This document shows positions 1 to 13,038 of a stretch of DNA of 64,000 nucleotides, piece by piece. A program made the translations under genes and the position numbers. Source of the DNA: Eleginops maclovinus (lineage: Eukaryota; Chordata; Actinopteri; Perciformes; Eleginopidae); assembly GCF_036324505.1 (NCBI RefSeq), contig NC_086351.1:7062001-7126000 (forward strand), given 5' to 3'. Every line of letters begins with the position of its first letter. Position 1 is the stretch's first letter. The notes under the pieces were generated by a model. The model was not told the origin of the DNA. It did not search any database and worked only from the letters and a program-made list of their open reading frames with translations.

Positions 1-2
1 GA

Positions 3-2501
3 TCCCTTACCTTTGTCAATGTGACACTTGAATATACCAGTAACTACACCATTGAATTGACAAAATCTGGGCTGGGCAAATCCAGGACTACTTTCACTCT
101 GGAAGTATTTGGTGAGAAATATGATTGTAAAGATGTGCATTTATTGTATGCTTAAACCTATATTAACCTGAATGTACAGTCAAGCTAACCATTAATGTAG
201 GCCAGGGGCTTAAATTAGGAGAGTCCTTGCTCGAAACAAAGCCATTTTCTAACTGAACCTTTATTTTGAACTTATCTGCTATATATGGGCAGCAGTTTGG
301 TAGAAAACATTTTTATTCAGCTACTTCTGGATAATGCTGGAGACATTTCTCTGTATTCTCGCTATCTCCTGGGCGGCTGATGGTTGCGTAATGAACCGTT
401 TAATGTGTTCAAGGAAATCAATAATGCACTTTAAGAATCTTTCAGGCAGTCAGAAAGTTTCACTATTGATTTATTTTCAAGTCTAGATCTTCCATGTAAA
501 TGAAATGCACTTTGCCATTTTGGTGCATTTGAATGTAAAACTGATACAACCACGGTGATATACTCTAATCACTTCATCCAACTGCTCTTCTAAATCCTTT
601 CTTTTACAGAACGCATCCAGAATGTTATTCTGAGTGCACAGCCTGATGTTGCCATAGAGGGAGCTGAACGGTTCACTCTGCAGTACAGCATGCTGCAGGG
701 AGTGGTCCAGCAACAGATGTGGTTCTTCAATGACATAGAAATAAAATCCAACTCGCGATACACAGTGGAAGAGAGAAGCCTTGTGATCCTCGGGCCAAAC
801 CGGCTCGACAGTGGATCATACACGGTGTTACTCACGAACCCATTCAGCAGTGTGACAACTCGCATAAACGTCACCGTGCTGTGTGAGATAAATAAAATGT
901 ATTTTATAGATTGGACCTTTATCATATCCCCTCATTCTTATAAGGCTCCTTTCTATTCTTTGTGATCTTTTTGTAGATGGACCAGAAAAGCCGGTACTGG
1001 AGGCTCTTCCAGCTCAGCCTTTCTATTTATCAGGAGATACACTGAATGTTTCCTGCAGAGCTGAAGGGGTCCCACTGCCGACAGCCAAGTGGCTCTTCGG
1101 TACTCAGATTCCTGATCAATTCAAAGGAGTCTTAAATCTAACAAATGTACAGTCCAATCAAGCAGGCAATTATACCTGCACGCTGGTCAACGAGCAAACT
1201 AAAGAAGAGCTTCAGAGGAGCATCATTTTAAAAGTTTATGGTATGTCAAAAGCATGATTTTACCTGAAACATTTACATTTGAAAGGATTGAGCATGTGTG
1301 TTTTTCAGTTTGTATCAATATGTCTGAAATAATCTTGTCTTGCTTACATACGGAAAGACAACTTTCTGTTCTGAATGTACATGGTTACATAAAAATCTCA
1401 TAGATATACTTTAAGGCTAGTGTTTTCATATATTTAGTAAAGCTATGAGATTGCAGTCTTTTACTATCTTTGCACCTATTGTAAAATGTAACACTAAAAA
1501 CACATTTTTGCCACATTTTCTCCCTGGATAGAGAGACCGTCAGGCATCCCGATGTGCTCTGTGCAGGCGGTGAATAACGTCAGTCTTCAGTACTCCTGTA
1601 TGTGGTCAGGGGGAACCCCAAAGGCTGTGCTTTCTTTCCCTACACTGAGCGACACCAGCAGCAGAGTGGAGAACTTCAGCCTGATCTTCAACGCCTCAGA
1701 TAACCTCAACGGGAAAAATGTTGCCTGCATGGCAGACCACCCAGTTGAACAGAATCAGTGCAGCATCACAGCAAGTAATTCTTACACATATTTGGTTGTT
1801 CATTAATGACGTGAGTAGCCAGCCCAGAACAACTTTGTTTTCTTCCACAGATAATCCGATGATGTTCCGTCCTACTGTGAGAACCAAAGTTTCCTCTGAT
1901 GGAAAGATAGTGGTCACCATCGAGTGTGTGAGCAAGGCCTCGCCTGAAGCTGTGGTGTCATGGTCCCAAGGCAACGAGACATCTCCCGCAGGAACAACAT
2001 ACCAGATCAGCATTAACGCCACACAGCTCCAGATTCGGGATTATAATGTCAGCAACTTCATCTTCCAAAACTACACCTGCACCTGCAGCAACCCGCTGGG
2101 CAGCCAGAGGAGGGCAGTTCAGTTACAAGGTGCAGTGTGATGTTTGGTGGTGGTAAAATAAAGCAGGGTTAAAACATAACCAGATACTTAAGTGCTTTAG
2201 TACTTCTTGTACTTCTGTTGTAACTTGTCACTGAAGGGCCCATTTAACAGAAAAGGGATTAAATTGTTAACCAATCAACTTTAAGATCAACAGAAAAAGT
2301 AACTCATGTGATTGAGATCTATATATGTCTGACTGTCAAACATAATAACATTTAATTATGTCACCTTAGGCTAAGATACATTTTGGGAACCACTTGTTGG
2401 CATGTTGTAGACCAAACTTTGATTTGTTATATCGGGCAAAAAATCTGCAGATTAATTCATTTAAAAAAAGAAGGAAACATTTGCTTTTGAAATCAAGGTT
2501 T

Positions 2502-2578
<77 letters not shown>

Positions 2579-4540
2579 TTTTGAATACTAAACATTGGTT
2601 CCAATAGTTTTAAAAAGTTATATTGATAGTTCAGTCTTCTGATACACACTTCATTATTTGTGCCACTTTCAAATACTGTAAGGATTCTGTTGCCTTCAGC
2701 TTCTAATTTGAAACACTTGCATTACCAAAGTAAAAGGAAACAACGGGCCCTCAGAGCTAAGGAATACCTGAGATTGCTCTTTCCCTTTCGAACAAAGCCC
2801 TCTAGTGTTGTTATCCTCCCCTCTCTAATGCCCTCTCTTGATCTCCCCCCTTGCTCACAATCCCTCTCTTTCCAGGACCATCCATCTCAGATTTCAGTTT
2901 GTTCCGTAATCACAACGGGACCATCATCACGTTGACCTGGGAGGTCCCGCCTACCTCCGTTGTTACCGGTAAAGCAGTGATTCTCCAGGTTCATTTGTTT
3001 CTTGCAAGAAAATCTTTAAACAGCACAAACCCAACCTTCCTGTTCTGAATGTGTACATCTCAGAGGAACTCCAGAGTTGAAAACAGACAGTCAACATAGA
3101 GCATACGGGTGTAAATATTATGTAATGTGGGAAGCCTCTGGCTGACCAGCGCTGTGTTTTGGGAAAAAATAATTGAAGGGACAAAGTGCTGTGAATGACT
3201 AATGTCTGTATTTGTTTTGTCTCCCATCTGCTAGTTTATATGTAAATAAAATAGCACCATAATTCATTAAAAAGGCCTGTAGTGTAGTTTTGTGACCTAT
3301 CAACTTTTATACTCGTATTATTCAACACAATTGCATGTGCTTTTCACATAGGGTTTGACATCCAACTGAAAGGACCAGACCTTCCAGACAAACATCGTAA
3401 CAGCACCCAGAATCGAGGCAGTGCAAACACTTTTCACACCATCCATCAGGAACCTGGCTCCATCAGGAGTGTAGACTTTTTCCTCGATCCCAGCTTGACA
3501 TACAGATTTCGAGTCATCCCCAAAGCTCTTATGACGGAAGGAGAGCCATCTGAGGTCCAGAGAACTGGTCCAGGTATGGCAACTTGTCAGTTAAATGTTG
3601 TGTTTTTAAAGCAACCATCTTTCCTTCTGCAGTAGCACCTTCATTGCTTCATTGTCCTGGTGATGTAGGGGAAGGGCTGAGTGGACCTGCCATTGCGGGC
3701 ATCGCAGCTGGAATCCCCTGCAGTCTGCTCTTCCTCGTCCTGCTGGGCTGCGCCATCTACTTCTGTTTCTACTGGAAGAAGAACAAACGTAGGTGAAAGC
3801 TTTGCAAAAAATACCAATCAAGTCTTTTAACATGGTGAAATATTTTCTTAACATTCTGCGTTTTATATTTGTGAACTTTCCTGTGTTTCATAGGTCGGCA
3901 GACAAGATATCCAGTGTCTAGAGCAGTGGAGAAGGTTAGAATCACTTTATAACATAATAAAAGCCAATAATATAAAAGGCAACCCATTATTTATGGTTGG
4001 TGAGGAGTTTATAAAGCATAACATGTTAATAATTATATAAATGCCATACTGTCTATCATGCGTACAATGTCATACATGTTGTTCCTGTTGGAGGATGTGG
4101 AGCTGTTGCTATTTGTTTTATAGAATATCATTTATTCTAATTCTCTCATGGCTCTGTTGTTTGTGAGCTCCTAACCTAAGAGACTTGTCTATCATTATGT
4201 GATAGAAAAACCTTTTTCATCTTGAATCTTGTAGTCCGATAATGCATTGAATACTGCTGCTGTTACTTTTCACTCACAGGCAATAACAACCCATAAAGAA
4301 GTGACTCCTCACAACCTGCTGACTGGAGGACTGAAGTCTCCTCCTGACTACAACAAATTAAACCTGGTAATCTTTCTAATAAAAGATGCACAAGTAGAAA
4401 AATGCTTCTTCTGGTCCATTTTTGTTGATTTTATTGAAAAACAAACGGTCTGTTTCTTGTTCCAGAATCCCTCTGAGAGATCAATGGCGCTCCCCACATT
4501 CGTCCCTCCAGCTCCTGTCAGAGTTGCTACAACTGTCTGA
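3..4540 (+). CDS. vsig10l: Ig/FN3 type I membrane protein, vsig10l-like, 3' part
   Basis: The gene enters from the left edge; 11 coding exons are visible: 3-111, 610-882, 977-1240, 1532-1774, 1851-2129, 2876-2968, 3352-3573, 3633-3788, 3894-3934, 4280-4366, 4466-4540. All have AG/GT borders and compatible phases and sum to 1842 nt (613 residues plus stop). In order they encode the end of one Ig domain, four Ig-like domains, one per exon (for example the C-x-A-E-G and G-N-Y-T-C-T pattern in 977-1240), a fibronectin type III domain over two exons (T-L-T-W-E-V, then Y-R-F-R-V), a membrane segment in 3633-3788 followed by W-K-K-N-K-R, and a cytoplasmic tail of about 70 residues. Many N-x-S/T sites suggest heavy glycosylation. 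The protein ends in T-T-V, a class I PDZ ligand pattern. The name rests on domain order and on lim2 and Siglecs lying next door, as for human VSIG10L; another IgSF adhesion protein is possible. The signal peptide lies outside the window. Confidence 0.7.
2504..2577. repeat. (TA)n microsatellite
   Basis: About 37 uninterrupted TA units inside an intron of the vsig10l-like gene. The long open frames across it are repeat artefacts. Confidence 0.98.
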
Positions 4541-4708
4541 TGTGTATATTATTTTTGTACTATATTTTATATCTGAAATGTTTTATTGTAAGATATTTTA
4601 ATAACTTGTTTAACATAAATTACTATCAGTCTTATATTTATTTGTGGATATTTTATCTGTATAATCTGCTATTTTAAACTCACATTAATTTGTAATTTAT
4701 TTATTCCT

Positions 4709-4714
4709 AATAAA
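4709..4714 (+). promoter_or_regulatory. Polyadenylation signal of the vsig10l-like gene
   Basis: AATAAA lies about 170 bases after the TGA stop in an AT-rich 3' UTR and is the first canonical signal downstream. Confidence 0.6.
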
Positions 4715-6295
4715 TCTAAGTATACGCCCTGTCTGTACACTTATTTGGTTTATTATGAAGGAAAGTTGAACTTTTTCCCTCTCACTATCTTTACAACCAT
4801 GCTGTTCTTCTTGGCCACACAGAACTTTATTGGAACGTCATGCACAATGCTTTATGATCATCCCTCTGATAAATTATTTTGCTCTAGGTGTATATTATTA
4901 TAGGGCTGTAATTGATCTTTGCCTTTCTTTTGAGCAATTTGAAAAATATTTAGTTATGTATAAAATGGGGGAAAAAAACATTTGCATTGAAATACAAAAC
5001 CAGGAATTAGTTGTATTTGTGCTGCAACACGTTTCTCGGTGAATCACCTGTGTAACATATTTTTGCATTCTGCAGTTTGAATAATTGCTTCATGTAAGTA
5101 TACATATTTACTTTTTACATTTGATATGCTTTGTATGTGTTTAGTTGGAGTTTTGTTATACATCATTTGTCACAAATTGTGTTGCTATAATACCTTTCTC
5201 TACATTCTCTTTTTTCAGCATGTTGCAATACAAATCATCTTAGTAACACTCTGAGAGATTGCACCCTATTTTCATCAAATGTCTCCATTAGGTTTAAGGA
5301 CTGATAAGGATGAGAATTGATTGTCCTTTCAGTCAACAATATGCATGATTTGACAGCGATGTTTTAACATATCTTTGAGTTAAAGAAATCTTGTGATTAT
5401 TTCATTTAATCCACGATAATTAAGCATCAGCAGCACTACACAAGAAGTGGTTGGGGGGAAAAAAACTATAACCAAGGTAAAAACTGTTTTACATTGTAGT
5501 ATTAAATTACGCAACTAAATGTTAGAAATATTTCAAATATGTTAACACTTCAAATGCATTTAAAAGAGAAACTTATTAGAGTATTAACTAGCCTGCATAA
5601 TGTTAATGCTTACCGTGGGGAAAAAGTAATTACTGGGCTTTCCAGAGAGTCTCACTTCCTCGTACCTCAAAGTTTGTCTACTAGAAAAAAAAAAAACATT
5701 TATTGGTGTTGATTTAAAGCGTTTGTGTTCATCATACTTGATCTGCGGCTGTCTGTGGATTCATTCCTTGCCGTGGGTTGAAAGATAAACATACAAAGCC
5801 TCTGTAAAGATGTCTGATCTGTTTTTGTTTTCTCCATCATTTTCTGTTGTACTCATCATGCTATAGCCTACAGTGTCTTACCATTACATCCTATTATTCT
5901 CTTTCATTTGCTTGCTCTTTCATCAGCCACATCTCAGTTTCCAGTGATGTGTCAGGTAGCTAACTTCACAGTGTGTCCTTGGATCACCCCTTGTTGTCTG
6001 TTATCAGTATTCCAAGATCCTTCTCAGTACTGTCACGGCATTTATTTATCCACAGCAGCACACAGACACATAACAAAGAAGGCATTTAGAGGTAGAGCTC
6101 AACTGCTCAACATTGCCCCCTGTAGTGAGTGACACTGTTGATCACTATCAAGTCAACCCAGCACAATGAAATTGATGATCTCAGATAGAAAAATGTTGTA
6201 CCATGTCTAAATGCATTAAAGTAAATAACCTCTTTTTAAACAAGTATTCAAAATCCTGTTTGTTGGGACATATTTTAATAATTTTCTTTTTTTTT

Positions 6296-6443
6296 CTAAG
6301 TTATTTTTTGGGGCCTTTTGCCTTTAATCGGATAGCAGAGTGACAGGAAAGTGGGAGAGAGAGTCGGGGTGGGATCCGGAAAGGACCACGGGTCGCCGGC
6401 ATACGGTGCAGGTGCCCCAGCCAGTTGCGCCACGGCCGGGGCC
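6296..6443 (-). mobile_element. tRNA-derived SINE copy
   Basis: Read on the minus strand it begins GGCCCCGGCCGTGGCGCAAC, followed by a tRNA-like A-box region and a decayed B box (CCTTTCCGGATCC), then a purine/pyrimidine body ending in a T-rich tail on the plus strand. GC content is well above its surroundings. The copy at 39480-39626 has the same layout. It is a retroposon, not a functional tRNA gene. Confidence 0.6.
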
Positions 6444-8386
6444 ATATTAATTTTAACCTTTTTTCCACATGTTTTACTCATCATGGAGAATCATCATATT
6501 GAAATGGAAATATTGTTTTGACATTGGAAATCATATCCACCTATTAAAGCAGTCACACGTACAAAACACATGTACATCCATTTATTCGCAAAGCAACATG
6601 GAATGAAATACAAAACCAACAACATTATATTAAAAGAATGTAAACTCAGGGGCCACCAAGCCAATCACATTTTCTGCAACACACACTTTAAGGCTTTAAG
6701 GACGGCAGTGGGCCAACCAGTAAACAGTACCAAGTATGACCTATGAGTGAGAGAGGAACAGCACATGTATTACCCTGATCCATCTTCTGTTGTGAGGAAA
6801 CACATAAAGCTGTCAGATTTTTCCATCACGGTGATCGGATGCTTTTTATATAAGTTCAGCAGATGGTGCTATTGTGAAGTGGTAAACTCATACTATCACA
6901 TCCGGATTCTGAATAGCTGTTCGTAAAATGGATATGGAATATACTTATATAAATATAGATCATGATGAGAAGTCATAAAGCTGCATGGCTAACTAAATGT
7001 TGATAGCAGATTTATTGTAGAGTCTCAATCCACAGGGATTCCATACTATAACACATTACAAACACAGGACTGGTAAAAGCCAGCTATAAGTCCAAAACAG
7101 ATTGGTATGTCTTAAAAAACATTATTATGAATACCCACTGCCTGTTAAAAATGTATTCATTTGAATGATTAGTTTCCTTATGCAGCTTTTGTTTAACTTA
7201 CATATTCAGGAAATGAGGAAGTGCTCATGAAAGTTCTGCAAATTGTGACATTGATGATAAAGTGTCTGTTTATCTAGACAGGATCTGGAAGATCAGTTAT
7301 ACTTGTGGTGTTTCCTGCAGTTGCAACAATGTACTGACATTATATACTGTATGTATTTTGTTTCCTTTTTGTACTCCATTTCTGCCATCTCTGTATCTCT
7401 CTAGAAAGGCAGTGGTTCAGTTCAGTGCAAATGTTTCATTAGCATGTGCTGCCGATGGTAAATTATCTGTCGGCTGCTTCCTGTGGAGGTCAGTAAAGGT
7501 TATACGTAATTCTGATTAACAGATCATAGTGTCCATCTCTTTCTCTCTGTCTCAGATAACCAGCGATCATGACGTACATATTTATTATTTAATCTAATAG
7601 TATTTTTAGTTGGTTGATTTGACTTGGTGCTTTGTTTCATTCCTTCTCTATTTTAAATGTTTTTGCACCACCAACGGGGGAAATGCAGATTATATTTTTC
7701 CCTGAACAGTCAATATAACATTTACACACTCCATATTTATACCATATTTGAGTTGAGTTTTGGTTTTGTTTTTTAGAACACTTTGTTAAAGAGCATACTT
7801 TTTACACAAATGAGGAAGCTGATGTATTCACAGTAGGGGAATGAGTCATTAAGGTGCAAAACTAAACACAAGAGTAAGAAGGATACTGTACTGCTAGAGT
7901 TCTTACCAAACACCCTAATAGATGCGTGCAGTTTAAAGACTGAATCTAAATCTAAAGAATCTAAATGCTGATTTTGTATTAATATACAAATATAAAAATG
8001 TAAGAAATATTGAAATAGCCCTTTTTTTAATGCATCACCTTGGAAATAAGCCTGGTACCTTGTGTTTTTATCTTTGGCATAATGCGTTATCAAGCAAGGT
8101 ATGCTTATTGTGTTGTTAAATAAATCAAATTACCTTCAGAAATCCCTTATGTGGAATAATTATGCAGTTAATTACAAAAGATGGCATCACTGCTCCGGTG
8201 TCCCAGAGGGCATTTTCCTGAATATTAACACAGACCATCTGACATGTAATTAGCTGTGCTCAAATTACTTTAATAACCTCAAATAACCCATCGATTGGAG
8301 CAGCTGTTAGTGTTTTAATGAAGCCATGTGATTAACATTGCTATGTGTGTATAATGTTTCTTGTTTGTGTGTTCTATATGCGTTTG

Positions 8387-8729
8387 TCCAGCAGTGGCTT
8401 AGTCAGTAGGGGCTTGGACTGGGAATCGTAGGGTCGCCGGTTCAAGTCCCCAAACAGACATGAAATATGGAAAGTGGACTGCTACTTGGAGAGGTCCCAG
8501 TTCACCTCCTAGGCCCTGCTGTGGTGCCCTTGAGCAAGGCACCGGACACCTCCAATCCCCCCTCCCCATTGCTCCCCGGGCGCTGCGCAATAGCTGCCCA
8601 CTGCTCCTAGGACTAGGATGGGTTAAATGCAGAGGACCAATTTCACTGTGTGTGCTCTGCTGTGTGCATGTATGTGACAATAAAGAGGGTTTCATCCTCC
8701 GATTCTATCTATCTATTCTATCTATCTAT
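8387..8729 (+). mobile_element. tRNA-derived SINE with tetranucleotide tail
   Basis: The head has an A-box-like TGGCTTAGTCAGTAGGGG and a B box GGTTCAAGTCC at 8439-8449, as expected for a polymerase III promoter inherited from a tRNA. The body includes TTGAGCAAGGCACC and CTAGGATGGGTTAAATGCAG, both shared nearly word for word with the copy at 46991-47215, and it ends in a (CTAT)n-like tract at 8704-8729. It is GC-rich against an AT-rich background. Confidence 0.85.
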
Positions 8730-9239
8730 GCCATATAGCTTGCATTACATTAACATTTTGTCTGATTTAGTATAGGGTGGCCTTCTACTGTCAGTGTTTC
8801 TGCAATGGTGTTACATATTCAGAGTGAACATGTTAAGCACACTGTTTTTTTAAGCAGCTCTTTGATCATGGGTCTGTTCTAAGCGTGTCCCCATAACCAC
8901 ACCCCAGCCACACTGAAAGAAAGTGTGTGCTTCAGCATGTTCCATTGACCACTGCAGTACTGCAAGCCTTTGCACATCCACAGTTCCAGAATGCCATATA
9001 GAACAACAGACGGACTGCAGTGCAGCGACCTCGTATACCAGACCCTCCCCCATCACCATCCATCGCCCTCCCCTCTCCCCTGCCCCCCAAAATACTCCCA
9101 TGTAGTTCAGTGTGAAAGAGTCACGTGGCTTTTGGCCCACCAGCTCAAGTGCATTTGTTCTGTGCTGATTGTTTTAGAGGATTTTGCCTCCATCAACAGA
9201 AAAGTGGAGGGGATAACTTTTTGGAATTCAGCCTAGGGC

Positions 9240-9343
9240 TTCCTCTTTGACGTTTCGCTCGCTCCCAGCTTGCACTCTCTCTCACTCTTTCCCTGAGGAA
9301 AGGCTGGTACTTAAGAGGTTTGATTTATCCTTCAGGAATTCAG
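9240..9343 (+). promoter_or_regulatory. Candidate non-coding first exon of lim2
   Basis: A pyrimidine-rich, locally GC-richer stretch ends in a consensus donor, TTCAG then GTAAGA at 9344. A good acceptor (TTGTCTTCTGCACAG) ends at 10724, 38 bases before the lim2 start codon. Together they suggest a 5' UTR exon and an intron of about 1.4 kb. The left limit of the exon is a guess and no transcript evidence was available. Confidence 0.4.
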
Positions 9344-9963
9344 GTAAGATTATGTTGGTTGTTATGTTAATTGCTGATGCCACTTAGATTAGGGATACAA
9401 ATAAATAAACTAGAATGCATATCAGAACATGTTAAAGTGTATGTCTCACAGGTGGGCCTAGAGGGCTTCCACCATGTGAGAGTGACAGGCTTTCAATACA
9501 TAGCTCGCCTTAACCACACACACTGTGCCTTTTTTTGCATAATTGTTTTTGTTTATGACATAATACATGATTTCTAACGGTTTCATGCCATTTTTCTGGT
9601 TCCTTTCATGTTCCTCGCACAGAACCCCTGCACAAGAGTATGGATGATGCACATTATCTCTGAAAGTTTAGAGCTAAATGGATGCGGTTGGCACTGATGC
9701 TTTACATGTTCTGCTGTGAAAAGCTCATTTCTCTTGACATTTCATATCAATCTTTTGTTGTCAATCTTAAAAAATCAGACTAAGTCTAGATACGGTACGG
9801 GAGACATGGTTTAACCTAAAGGACATCTTTGAGGAGTTGCAGTAATATCTCAAAAGTGATCTATTTTTTTAATAAGCTTCTATCATTGTTTTTCTTTGAA
9901 AACCTTGATCAATATTTCATTTTTTTTAATTTGTATAATCTATTGCTCTATTCATGTTCAAAG

Positions 9964-10097
<134 letters not shown>

Positions 10098-10762
10098 ACA
10101 TGTAGCTATGAGCTGAATGTATTGTTGTTGGTGTGATTACTCCAGTCCAGCAGCTCTGAGTGATATGCAAAGCTTGACTAGCTCTAAAATCCTTGTGTAT
10201 CTTCAGGCAGCTCTTTGAATAGGGAACTGCAGCAAGCAGACTACTGTTTCTGCAATTATATACTGAAACAACTGAATTAATAATACATCTCTTTGCCCTT
10301 TCACAAAGAGTCTACCAAAATGACTCAGTATTTGGGGAAATGCAGTGGTATAAATTCAACACTGTTGCCAGACAGAGAAGTAATGGTCAGAGTGAAGCAG
10401 TAAAAATGTTGCTTCAAGCTCCTAGTCCTGCTGGGTGAATCTAAACAGGACATGTAAATGACTTCCCTTCATTAGATTTGTATATTGTGGTGTTTTAACT
10501 TTAGCTCAAAGTTAAGCCACCATTTAAACCTGCGGCAGTGTTTACCTATATCACAGCAGACTGACTACAGTTTTTCCCTGCCTCTGCATCCTCTCCTCAA
10601 GCCATTCCTCTCTCCTTATTAAATCTCCTACTGAGAAAGCATTAAGTCTAAAGCTACAAACCCTGTTAAAAAGAATACAAGTACACTTGCAACACTGACT
10701 TCCATCTTTTTGTCTTCTGCACAGTTCATTAAGCCTAAACCACTTTCCCAGTGTCACTCATG

Positions 10763-12701
10763 ATGCACAGCTTCATGGGAGGGGGCCTCTTTTGTGCCAT
10801 AGTGGGAAACATCCTGTTGGTGGTGTCCACAGCCACAGACTACTGGATGCAGTACCGTCTGTCTGGCAGCTTTGCCCATCAGGGCCTGTGGAGATACTGC
10901 ATGTCTGGCAAGTGTTACATGCAGACTGACAGCATTGGTAAGTGGAAATACATTCTTCTTTCCCTAAAAAAAACCCCTTCTGTCTCCACAAGTCAATAAC
11001 TTTCAGTTAGAGTAAATGACAGCAACCAACCTGGAACACATTTCACATCTTCTACCTAACCATACGAGTCTGAAGTCATGCTGGCAGCTCTGTCAGGCTG
11101 TATTTAGCTAAATGCTAATTTCAGCATGCTAGCATGTTCCCAAGGACAATGCTAATGTGCCGATGCTAAGCATGAATAATGTTTACCATGTTAACCAGCT
11201 TGTTTGCATGGAAAGTTATTTGTTTGCTACGTTTTTGGTCGAATAGTGATGGATAATTAACGAAAAGACAGGCGAACACAGTCATTAGGAACATCTTCTA
11301 GAAACCATGAATTTCTGTTGGAATGTTTTAGTGGTGGATTGACCCACAGACACTGATATACATTTTCTTGAGACACGCATATCTGGCTACACATTTAAAT
11401 ACTGATATATTAAAGTATGAAGTAAAATCAATAAAACATTATTTGAAGTTTTACATTATCATTGCATTTAACTGTAAGGGACTATGCTATGTAGTGCTAT
11501 TTTAATATCTCGTAACTACATTTTGTAGCTTGTCTAAGTGGAAATAGGCCTGCTTACTCAGTTGTGTATCATACATGTAAATATTTTTTGGCACAGTAAC
11601 TACACTGCTAGATTAATGAGCCAGGACCTCAAAATTATAACTCCATATTTGATTTAATTATCAAAATGTTCAAGTTAAAGGGAAAAGTTATGTGGAATAA
11701 AGGGCCTCAAGTTAAAGTTGAAATAGATACATTTCCGACGAGTTTTCAAATGACCATCAGTACAGTTTCGTATGAAAACGTTCATGGAAAATGAAAAGTC
11801 TGTGATGGCTTACATATATTCTATATCATATATTCTTTCTCTCTCCTACAGCCTACTGGAATGCCACTCGTGCTTTCATGATCCTTTCGGCCATGTCATG
11901 CTTTGCTGGCATCATCGCAGGAATCCTCTCCTTTGCCCACTTCTCGGCATTTGAGAGGTTCAACCGCTCATTTGCTGCCGGGATCATGTTCTTTGTTTCA
12001 AGTGAGTCATGGATACAATTAAACAAATAATGTCATATTTATTTTGTTTCCATCACATCTGCCACTCTTATTTAATTTATATATCAATAATCTTAATATG
12101 TGTCACTCTCTGCCCATTATGCCAGCTCTCTTTGTTCTGCTTGCAATGGCCATTTACACTGGAGTGACTGTGAACTTCCTGGGCAAGCGCTTTGGGGACT
12201 GGCGCTTCTCTTGGTCCTACATACTAGGCTGGGTGGCACTGCTCATGACCTTCTTTGCAGGTTTGTTCAAATGAAATAGTAAAGTAAAGTTTGATTTAAA
12301 TACTTTCTATATCACTTTGACTCTTATTTTGAAATATTACATTGTTATTTGCAAACAGAAAAAACGTTAGAAATCTAAATTACACACATGAAGCACATGA
12401 ACACAAACAGTTACATTTTCTATTTTATTAACAGAAATTGCTTGGTTAGTACAGACATTTTAGCTTTTATTTTTTACTTATACCAACAATACATTTTCAA
12501 TTTCACACATCAGAAAAATGAGAATATGTCTTGCTATATGAGAGAATATGTCGTGCTGTCAATCCTTGTGTGTTACAGGACAACAGATTGTTATAGTGCC
12601 ATAAACTGGTGGTAACATGACCTATGCTTTGTTTTGCAGGTATATTCTACATGTGTGCCTACAGAATGCATGAGTGCAGAAGAGTGGCTGGCCCACGTTA
12701 A
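10763..12701 (+). CDS. lim2: Lens intrinsic membrane protein 2 (MP20)
   Basis: Four coding exons, 10763-10937, 11852-12001, 12126-12260 and 12640-12701, join in phase to give 173 residues, the length of mammalian LIM2. The product is a four-pass membrane protein of the PMP22/claudin family, known as the second most abundant integral protein of lens fibre cells, where it acts at fibre cell junctions. The sequence starts M-H-S-F-M-G-G-G-L-F-C, and the first extracellular loop has the family motif G-L-W-R-Y-C with a second cysteine (K-C-Y). Later landmarks are Y-W-N-A-T-R-A-F-M-I-L and F-G-D-W-R-F-S-W-S-Y-I-L-G-W, ending C-R-R-V-A-G-P-R. Two ATG codons are adjacent (10760 and 10763); the second gives the conserved N-terminus. 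The gene looks fully intact. Confidence 0.97.
11085..11240. repeat. Probable dispersed repeat with GCTAGCATG motifs
   Basis: The stretch is rich in variants of ATGCTAGCATG and AATGCTAA and continues with ATGTTTACCATGTTAACC. This wording is typical of an abundant interspersed repeat in fish genomes. It sits in lim2 intron 1. Borders are approximate and no target duplication was found. Confidence 0.4.
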
Positions 12702-12777
12702 AGTTAACGGGAAATAATGTGTCAATGGTGCCAAGAATACCAATTCCCTTCCACCAAAAGAGAATTAACTGTAAAAT

Positions 12778-12783
12778 AATAAA
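12778..12783 (+). promoter_or_regulatory. Polyadenylation signal of lim2
   Basis: AATAAA, 77 bases past the lim2 stop codon, is the first canonical signal in the 3' UTR. Confidence 0.6.
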
Positions 12784-13038
12784 AATTTGGAATTTTGCAT
12801 ATGCACCAAACATACCTTGTGGTTTTTTCATACGATATGTTAGTATGGAAAGCAGGTCATATACTTTGAGCAGGATGTCATAACTTTAACAAAATATTTG
12901 GATTACCTAGCAAACTTCTTAGACGTGGTTTCATTAAGGAACTAAACTATTAAAGCAACCTGTAAAGCATTACAAGTTCCAAAATAAGAATCATTATATA
13001 CAATACAACAGTAATATTTCAGCTGTGTGTTATTATAC

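Larger units (their letters stand above)
4731..9239. other. Intergenic region, vsig10l to lim2
   Basis: Apart from two SINE copies (6296-6443 and 8387-8729) this is AT-rich DNA. I found no exon chain, no RNA gene and no family match. The short open frames here lack flanking splice sites and family resemblance. Confidence 0.6.

Noticed and set aside
2394..2649. Ile-Tyr repeat open frames
   Set aside because: They are translations of the (TA)n microsatellite.
8399..8738. Open frames of 92-98 residues on both strands
   Set aside because: They lie wholly inside a SINE; no family resemblance.
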